A stretch of 64,000 bases of DNA from an uncultured Oscillospiraceae bacterium (GTDB lineage: Bacteria; Bacillota; Clostridia; Oscillospirales; Ruminococcaceae). Location of the stretch: the NCBI GenBank assembly GCA_900540595.1, contig UQGL01000003.1:1-64000 (forward strand). Direction: 5' to 3'. The position numbers were made by a program, and so were the translations under genes. The stretch's first letter is position 1. Every line of letters begins with the position of its first letter. Under the pieces are notes generated by a model. It was not told the origin of the DNA. It did no database searches and was given only the letters and a program-made list of their open reading frames with translations. Of the stretch, positions 58,683-64,000 are shown in pieces.

Positions 58683-59576
58683 GTGCCCATCCTGCACAGC
58701 TATTATCAGGAGGTCTACCGTTCGCCGGTCGTGCGACTGGACGGCTACTCCGGCCGCCATGGTTTGGAGGCAGGCATCCTCGCCTATCTGGATTTCGGCG
58801 GTGCGACCGGTACCTCCAAGGACGGTCTGGCCGAGACGATGCTGGCCTTTGCGACCGAGCGCGGCACGCTGCAGCCCGGCATGCCGGTGGTGGAGGTAAG
58901 CTCCGGCAGCTTCGGCGCGGCGCTGGCCGTCAGCTGTGCAACCACAGGACACCCCTGCATCCTTGTCGTGCCGAGCAACCTGCCCATTGCACGGCGCAAG
59001 CATTTACAGGACTTGGGCGCGCGCATCATTGCCTGCAGCAGCGGCGGCCGCCGCGCCATGGAGCGCATCGCCGAGGACACCGCCAAGCGATACGGCGGAT
59101 ATTACACCCACTATTTTTCCAACGATGATAACCCCGAGTATCACCGCCGGGTGACCGGCCCGCAGATCTTAAAGCACGCGGGCGATGCGATCGATGCCGT
59201 GGTCATCGGCGTGGGCAGCGGCGGGACCATCACCGGTGTGGCCGAATACATAAAGGCATGGAACAGCATGGTGCGCATCGTGGCCGTGGAGCCTGCCGAG
59301 TGCGCCGCCATCTCGGGCGGGTTCATCGGCCAGCACAGCATTGCGGGCATCGGCCCCGGCTTTGTGCCGGAGAATTACAACCCCTATGTGGTGGACACCG
59401 TGCTGACCGTCACCTCGGCCGATGCCGAGCGTGCCGCGCGGGAGGTACTGTTCTTTGACGGCGTACCCGCCTGCACCAGCGCCGGTGCTACCTTGGCCGC
59501 CGCCGTGCAGCTGATGGGCATGGGCAAGGCCAAGCGCCCCCTGTGCGTCTTTGCCGGGCGGCGCACCTACGAATAA
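58683..59576 (+). CDS. cysteine synthase-like PLP enzyme
   Basis: 297 aa of the fold-type II (CysK/CBS) family. PLP Lys in GATGTSKDGLAETM (usually TGSVKDR), the substrate loop VSSGSFGAALAVSCATTGHP (usually SSGNTG) and the phosphate loop GVGSGGTITGVAEYI. The changes at two active-site loops point to a subgroup, perhaps with a different donor or amino-acid substrate. GTG at 58683 is chosen with GTGAGGTG 7 nt upstream; a TTG seven codons earlier is the alternative. Confidence 0.85.
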   Translation: MPILHSYYQEVYRSPVVRLDGYSGRHGLEAGILAYLDFGGATGTSKDGLAETMLAFATERGTLQPGMPVVEVSSGSFGAALAVSCATTGHPCILVVPSNLPIARRKHLQDLGARIIACSSGGRRAMERIAEDTAKRYGGYYTHYFSNDDNPEYHRRVTGPQILKHAGDAIDAVVIGVGSGGTITGVAEYIKAWNSMVRIVAVEPAECAAISGGFIGQHSIAGIGPGFVPENYNPYVVDTVLTVTSADAERAAREVLFFDGVPACTSAGATLAAAVQLMGMGKAKRPLCVFAGRRTYE

Positions 59577-59592
59577 ATTGTAAAATCTGCAC

Positions 59593-59628
59593 ACGCGCCC
59601 CGCACCGGGCTTTTCCGGTGCGGGGCGC
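59593..59628 (+). terminator. Hairpin after the cysteine synthase-like gene
   Basis: Perfect 15-bp stem (CGCGCCCCGCACCGG and complement, loop gctttt). No T run, so a Rho-independent role is uncertain. Confidence 0.5.
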
Positions 59629-59666
59629 GTGTGGTATAATTAAAGAAAAAAAGGCGGTGTTCTGTC

Positions 59667-61010
59667 ATGAAGCTTCTGCTCTGCGTTCTGTTTGCCCTGC
59701 TGCTGGCCGGGTGTGCCGCAGGGGCTGCATCCGGGGATGCAATCTCCGCATCTGCGCCAGCTGCCACCGTGGAAACCGCCGAAGCAGCGCCGACTCCAGT
59801 CCCCGCAGCCGCTGCGCCGCAGGGGCTGGAGCCGACCGGCGCGGCAGTGCTGGACTATGACGACATTCGGCTGATCGACTATGAGCGCGCCATGCAGACC
59901 TACCCCGAGACCGACTATTACACGATGTGCAAGGACGGCCTGTGGGGCCTGATGCGCAGCGATGGTACAGAAGTGCTTCCCTGCCGCGCGCCGGAGCCGC
60001 TGTTTGAATGTGATATTGACGAACACCACTGGCACGGGTATCTGGACGGGCTTGCGTGGGAGGAGAGCGACCCGCTGGAAAGGGAGTACAACGCCCGGTT
60101 AAAGGCAAGCGGCGACGGTACCCTTTGTGATGCCCATGACGGCGGCGGGTATCTGGGCTTTGTCGATTTACAGGATAACGCTCTGCATATCTACTACGGC
60201 TCCCTTGGCCCGGGTGAGCTGAGGACACCGACCGATGCGGACATGCTGCTCTTCAGCGGCAGCGCCAACGGCTTTGTGCCTGTCCGGGACGGTGCGCTGG
60301 AGGCCGAGGGGGACGGCTGGTTCAACTACATTGGCGGCGAGCAGTATGTTTATCGAAACAGAGACACCACAGCTGCGAACGAATTTATTTACAGTGCGGC
60401 AGATTTCTTTTTTGACGCGCCGCTGGCCCCCGCACAGCGGGACGGCAAATGGGTGTATCTGGATACAGCGGGCAACGAAGTGACTGCCCTCTGCTACGAC
60501 GGCGTGTACAGGCCCAACCGCTACACCGATGAACCGCGGGTCTTTGCCCGGGCCGCACCGCTTTTGAATGGCTATACGGTTGTCAGCCGTGACTGGAAAT
60601 TCGGTCTGCTCGACAGCACCGGGGCGGAGCTTGTCCCCTGTGTGTATGACGGCCTTGTGTGGGACGGCAGCACGGCGTGGATCAGGCAGGCTGACGGCTG
60701 GCACGAATACAGCATTCCCGGTGTGACAAAGCCTGACCCATGGCGGCTTTTGCTGGACAGTCTGGGCGCAGATATTATCGTCCCCGACACCCCGCCCGCG
60801 CGGACGGACGCAATCTTTTTTACGACCCGCACCAACGGCGAGCGGCTGAACCTGCGCGCCGGACCGGGCACAGGGTATGACATCATCGGCAAAATTCCCG
60901 ATTATCTGCGGCTGCGCGTCTACGGTACGATGTCCAGCGCCCCCGGCTGGGCGCTGGTGCAGTACGACCAGCAATACGGCTGGGTCAGCACAGAATATTT
61001 ACAGAGATAA
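59667..61010 (+). CDS. lipoprotein with WG repeats and SH3 domain
   Basis: 447 aa. Signal with lipobox LAGC (MKLLLCVLFALLLAGC), an Ala/Pro linker, WG-type repeats ('DGLWGLMRSDGTEVLPC', 'DGKWVYLDTAGNEVTALCYD', 'DWKFGLLDSTGAELVPCVYD') and a C-terminal bacterial SH3 domain from ~385 (LNLRAGPGTGYDIIGKIPD, ...YGWVSTEYLQ). Likely exposed at the wall, binding peptidoglycan or protein. Own promoter region with TATAAT at 59634. Confidence 0.85.
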   Translation: MKLLLCVLFALLLAGCAAGAASGDAISASAPAATVETAEAAPTPVPAAAAPQGLEPTGAAVLDYDDIRLIDYERAMQTYPETDYYTMCKDGLWGLMRSDGTEVLPCRAPEPLFECDIDEHHWHGYLDGLAWEESDPLEREYNARLKASGDGTLCDAHDGGGYLGFVDLQDNALHIYYGSLGPGELRTPTDADMLLFSGSANGFVPVRDGALEAEGDGWFNYIGGEQYVYRNRDTTAANEFIYSAADFFFDAPLAPAQRDGKWVYLDTAGNEVTALCYDGVYRPNRYTDEPRVFARAAPLLNGYTVVSRDWKFGLLDSTGAELVPCVYDGLVWDGSTAWIRQADGWHEYSIPGVTKPDPWRLLLDSLGADIIVPDTPPARTDAIFFTTRTNGERLNLRAGPGTGYDIIGKIPDYLRLRVYGTMSSAPGWALVQYDQQYGWVSTEYLQR

Positions 61011-61017
61011 GCGAACA

Positions 61018-61046
61018 GCCCCAGACAAGCGGTGTCTGGGGCTGGT
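61018..61046 (+). terminator. Terminator of the SH3 lipoprotein gene
   Basis: CAGCCCCAGACA and complement, loop agcgg, then GTTTTATTT. It ends 2 nt before the NYN gene's stop on the other strand. Confidence 0.75.
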
Positions 61047-61047
61047 T

Positions 61048-61878
61048 TTATTTCTTTTGGCGGGGCGTGCGCTTGGCGGTGCGGCGGGTTGCAGGCTTCT
61101 TGGCCGGCTTCGGAACCGGCTTTACCCGCACAAACTGGATGGGGTTGCCGTTGGCAAGAATGCGCTCCTCAACCTCGAGTTCCGCCAGCGAGGTCAGGAA
61201 CTTGTTCAGGCTCTTAGAGCCGAAGTTTCGCACATCGAAATCCGGGTAGCGCTTGATGAGCTGATCCCCCACGCGGGAGGTGCGCACCCAGCCGGTGCCG
61301 TCATCCATCTCATCGATCAGACCATGAATGATGCGGCCGATGGAATCCCGGTTGATGGCGGTGTCGTCCCCCGCAGCGGCGCGGGCGCTCGTCTCGGCAG
61401 CAGAGGCGGCCGGGGCATTTCCCTCCGCCTCATTGAGATCACCGTGGTCGAGGATCAGATCGAGGTATTTGAACTGGTCGCAGGCCTTGACAAAGGGGCC
61501 GAGTGCCTTGCTCTCCCCCATGCCGATGACAAGCTTGCCGGCCTCCCGCAGGCGGGCCGCCAGCCGGGTGAAATCGCTGTCTGAGGAAACAATGCAGAAG
61601 CCATCCAGATTGCCGCTGTAGAGCAGGTCCATCGCGTCAATGATCATGGCGGAATCTGTAGCGTTCTTGCCGGTCGTGTAGCTATATTGCTGGATGGGGA
61701 TGATGGAATTGTTCAGCAGCGCATCCTTCCAGCTTTTCAGCCGCGCATCGGACCAGTCACCATAGATGCGCTTGCAGGCTGCAACGCCAAAGTTTGCAGC
61801 CTCGTCCAAAATCACCTTGACATACTTGGGCGAGATATTGTCCGCATCAATCAGGATCGCCAGTTTCAGGTCTTCCAT
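61048..61878 (-). CDS. NYN-domain protein with LOTUS/OST-HTH domain
   Basis: 276 aa. N-terminal NYN (PIN-like) nuclease fold with acidic residues in 'AILIDADNISPKYV', 'DSAMIIDAMDLLYS' and 'FCIVSSDSDFTRLAARLREA', then a LOTUS/OST-HTH-type domain (~180-245) and a basic tail. Such limkain-like bacterial proteins are predicted RNases or RNA-binding proteins. Begins 3 nt after the methyltransferase gene. Confidence 0.87.
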   Translation of the reverse strand: MEDLKLAILIDADNISPKYVKVILDEAANFGVAACKRIYGDWSDARLKSWKDALLNNSIIPIQQYSYTTGKNATDSAMIIDAMDLLYSGNLDGFCIVSSDSDFTRLAARLREAGKLVIGMGESKALGPFVKACDQFKYLDLILDHGDLNEAEGNAPAASAAETSARAAAGDDTAINRDSIGRIIHGLIDEMDDGTGWVRTSRVGDQLIKRYPDFDVRNFGSKSLNKFLTSLAELEVEERILANGNPIQFVRVKPVPKPAKKPATRRTAKRTPRQKK

Positions 61879-61881
61879 GGC

Positions 61882-63021
61882 TTACTTCCTCTCCCGCTTG
61901 GGCTGCTCAAAATACATATAGAGCTGGCACGGAATCATGCCGTTGTAGATCTTGCGGCGGCGGGCAGCCTTTTTGCCGAAGTGCTGCTCAAAGTCCGCAT
62001 CGGCCGTGATGGCGTACAGCCCCTGCGCAGGGTGCGCCTGCCAGACCTGACCCAGCGTGCGCGCCAGACTTGCCGCCTCGGAGGCATCGCCCAGACGCTC
62101 GCCGTAGGGCGGGTTGGTCAGCACGACCGCATTGTCGAGCGCACGGAAATCCCGGACATCCGCAACCTCAAAGCGGCAGCGGTCCCCCACACCGGCCAGC
62201 TTGGCGTTGGCGTTGGCCAGCGCCACAGCGGCGGGGTCGATGTCATAGCCGATGCCCTCAAAGGCGGCATCCTTGCGGACCTCTGCAAGAGCCCTCTGGC
62301 GCTGCTCTGCCCAGAGGTCAGCCGGCACAAAGTCGAAATGCTCGGCGGCAAAGCGGCGGCGCAGACCGGGGGCCAGATTCAGCGCCTTCTGCGCAGCCTC
62401 GATGACCAGCGTGCCGGAGCCGCAGAACGGATCCTGCACGAGAGAGTCACGGCGCACCCGGCCCAGATCGGCGATGGCGGCGGCCAGCGTCTCCTTGATG
62501 GGTGCCAGCGTGGCGTTTTTGCGGTAGCCGCGCTTGTGCAGACCGTCACCGGAGGTGTCGAGATAGATTTCCACCGTGTCCTTGCGCAGCGCAAAGCGGA
62601 TCTTGTACAGCGCACCGTCCTCCGGCAGGGTGCCGACCTTATGGCCGTTCATCAGCCGCTTGACGATGGCTTTTTTTACGATGCTCTGGCAGGCAGGGAC
62701 GCTGGACAGCTGGCTGGACAGGCTCGAGCCCTTGACCGGGAAGGCCGCGTTGGCGGGGAGCAGCTCCTCCCACGCGATAGCGTAGCAGCCGTCAAACAGT
62801 TCATCAAAGGTAGTGGCCTTGTAGGTGGCCAGCAGCAGCAGTACGCGCTCGGCGGTGCGCAGGTTCAGGTTGGCGGCGGCGATCATATCCGCCCCGCCCT
62901 GAAATGCCACACGGCCGTCCGTCACCTGAATATTCTGTGCGCCCAGACGCTTGACCTCAAAGTTCAGCGTGGATTCGGTACCGAAGAAGCAGGGCGCGAC
63001 CATCGTGTAAAGTGTAGACAT
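61882..63021 (-). CDS. THUMP-domain class I RNA methyltransferase
   Basis: 379 aa. N-terminal THUMP region (FGTESTLNFEVKRLGAQNIQ...), central 'DPFCGSGTLVIEAA' AdoMet motif and 'LTNPPYGERLGD' (NPPY) catalytic motif, as in RlmL N-half and YpsC. Methylates N2 of a guanosine in 23S rRNA by family precedent. ATG at 63021 fits the family; the longer frame is rejected. Confidence 0.92.
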   Translation of the reverse strand: MSTLYTMVAPCFFGTESTLNFEVKRLGAQNIQVTDGRVAFQGGADMIAAANLNLRTAERVLLLLATYKATTFDELFDGCYAIAWEELLPANAAFPVKGSSLSSQLSSVPACQSIVKKAIVKRLMNGHKVGTLPEDGALYKIRFALRKDTVEIYLDTSGDGLHKRGYRKNATLAPIKETLAAAIADLGRVRRDSLVQDPFCGSGTLVIEAAQKALNLAPGLRRRFAAEHFDFVPADLWAEQRQRALAEVRKDAAFEGIGYDIDPAAVALANANAKLAGVGDRCRFEVADVRDFRALDNAVVLTNPPYGERLGDASEAASLARTLGQVWQAHPAQGLYAITADADFEQHFGKKAARRRKIYNGMIPCQLYMYFEQPKRERK

Positions 63022-63055
63022 AGGTGTCCTTTCTTGTTGATATGCCGTGAATTGT

Positions 63056-63083
63056 GTAGGGGCGAGCAATGGCTATCCCCTAC
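63056..63083. repeat. Dispersed palindrome (copy 12, decayed)
   Basis: GTGTAGGGGCGAGCAATGGCTATCCCCTAC: outer arms kept, inner arm mutated. Lies just upstream of the methyltransferase gene. Confidence 0.65.
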
Positions 63084-63177
63084 ATTTTTTGTATTGTAAA
63101 ATTGCAAAAAGACCCCAGCCCGGCGGCTGACAGCCGTCAGGATAGGGCCGTTCATTGTATGGCTTTCGCGGCCGGTA

Positions 63178-63660
63178 TCAGCCGCGGCGGCGGGAATATC
63201 CGCCGCGATGGTTCTCCGTCACGCGCTTGAGATCCGCGATCTTTTCCTCGCTGCGGGTCTTGTAGCGGGCCATCATGTCCTCAAAGCTCATATCGCCCTG
63301 AGGTGCAGCAGGCTTGGGCTGCCAGACGCGGGGCTTTTCCTCACGCTTGGGGCGCGGGGCCGGGCGGCGGTCATTGCCGCCAGCCGTACGCTCGCCGTGC
63401 TGCTGGCGCGGGCCGCGCTCCGGCGCGGGCTGGGTGCGCTTGATGGACAATGCGATCTTGCCGTCCGGTGCAATCGAGATCACCTTGACGGAAACCGTCT
63501 GCCCATCACTGAGCACCGTGGAAAGATCCTGCACAAACTCGTAGGAAACCTCGGAGATGTGGACAAGACCGGTCTTGCCCTCCGGCAGAGAAACGAACGC
63601 GCCGAACGGCTTGATACCAGTGACCTTGCCCTCGACAATATCCCCAACTTGTAATGCCAA
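63178..63660 (-). CDS. S1-domain RNA-binding protein, YabR-like
   Basis: 160 aa. One S1 domain at residues ~1-72 (VGDIVEGKVTGIKPFGAFVS; KTGLVHISEV), then a Pro/Arg/Gln-rich disordered tail. B. subtilis YabR has the same form and lies beside divIC, as this gene does. Probably binds mRNA or ribosomes. Confidence 0.9.
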   Translation of the reverse strand: MALQVGDIVEGKVTGIKPFGAFVSLPEGKTGLVHISEVSYEFVQDLSTVLSDGQTVSVKVISIAPDGKIALSIKRTQPAPERGPRQQHGERTAGGNDRRPAPRPKREEKPRVWQPKPAAPQGDMSFEDMMARYKTRSEEKIADLKRVTENHRGGYSRRRG

Positions 63661-63730
63661 ACTATGATACCCCTTTAAATGTAATTTTTATGCCAGGGGG
63701 CTGCCGCAAAGCGTCCCCGCTGAAAACGAT

Positions 63731-64000
63731 TTATTTGCCGCTGATGTCCACAAAGACGCGCTCGTTGGGCTTGGCGTAGCCCTGCTCCCTAGCGTAGCGC
63801 TCGATAATAGCGCTTTCGCCCTGATCCAGCGTGCCGGACAGCTCGGCGTTTTCGGTAAGCTGTGTGCTCAGCTGGTTCTGCACAGACTGCAGCTCCTGCT
63901 GCTTGGATGCAATGGACACCTGATACTGCACGAGATTGACGAACAGCGAGCCGCAGACGATCAGAAACACCGGAACGGTGATCCACCACGGCAGGAATCC
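63731..64000 (-). CDS. DivIC/FtsB-type septum protein, C-terminal part
   Basis: About 90 residues visible; the start lies beyond the right edge. A membrane segment (WWITVPVFLIVCGSLFVNLV) is followed by a coiled coil (~QELQSVQNQLSTQLTENAEL) and the FtsB-like end 'IIERYAREQGYAKPNERVFVDI'. It forms the division complex with FtsL and DivIB outside the membrane. Neighbour of the YabR-like gene, the usual order. Confidence 0.85.
   Translation of the reverse strand, partial: GFLPWWITVPVFLIVCGSLFVNLVQYQVSIASKQQELQSVQNQLSTQLTENAELSGTLDQGESAIIERYAREQGYAKPNERVFVDISGK

Overview
The window looks like chromosome from a high-GC gut Clostridia (Oscillospirales/Ruminococcaceae, close to Faecalibacterium, Gemmiger or Subdoligranulum). 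The grounds are the Firmicute operon orders ylxM-ffh-rpsP-khpA-rimM-trmD, prfA-sua5-coaE and yabR-divIC, a GntR-ABC-ABC2 unit, GC-rich codon use, and a dense family of short 'gtaggggcg' palindromes in the intergenic regions. This placement is by gene content and style only. Layout: (1) 1-1822 is the edge of another mobile or recently acquired region, with a truncated cytosine-5 DNA methyltransferase, a ParR-like protein, a ParM/StbA-type actin ATPase and parC-like iterons. (2) 1823-16461 is a 14.6-kb integrated element bounded by 46-bp direct repeats of the 3' half of tRNA-Thr(CGT); the intact tRNA is at 16416-16491. (3) 16492-64000 is ordinary chromosome. The element has the plan of a phage-inducible chromosomal island (PICI/SaPI-like satellite). 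Integrase and CI-like repressor are co-oriented at one end. They are divergent from an excisionase-like HTH protein and two winged-helix replication-type proteins, which are followed by a 0.7-kb repeat-rich non-coding region that I read as the replication origin. A terminase-small-subunit-like gene is present, and no portal, capsid, tail or large terminase gene is visible. Two genes make it unusual: a sigma-70-family factor and, 4 nt downstream, a 1718-codon gene for a giant polyvalent-phage-type protein that fills over a third of the element. A divergent control region at 3778-3884 with repeated operators drives a leftward operon of overlapping micro-genes (one a 62-aa lipoprotein) and a rightward RHH / RelB-like / RelE-like toxin-antitoxin cluster. 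Four short promoter-terminator cassettes on the + strand sit at the 5' ends of minus-strand genes and look like small antisense-type RNAs. The chromosomal part holds, in order: an M18 aminopeptidase; prfA-sua5-coaE-lytic transglycosylase, whose last codons come from a MITE-like repeat; DUF951; two S1-domain proteins (one near each end); DUF4364; a YtrA-type regulator with its ABC transporter; a complete branched-chain amino-acid transporter livKHMGF; xpt; rpsB-tsf; tRNA-Ala; a Bax1-I protein; HemW; a NitT/TauT-type transporter with a divergent Crp/Fnr regulator; a GT2 enzyme and a flavin reductase; mglBAC plus a YesMN-type two-component system with its own sugar-binding lipoprotein, probably the activator of mglB; uvrC; HPr; the trmD locus, where TrmD is fused to a GNAT acetyltransferase; a cysteine-synthase-like enzyme; a WG-repeat/SH3 lipoprotein; a NYN-domain protein; a THUMP RNA methyltransferase; a YabR-like S1 protein and a DivIC/FtsB fragment. 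No rRNA, CRISPR array or complete insertion sequence was seen.
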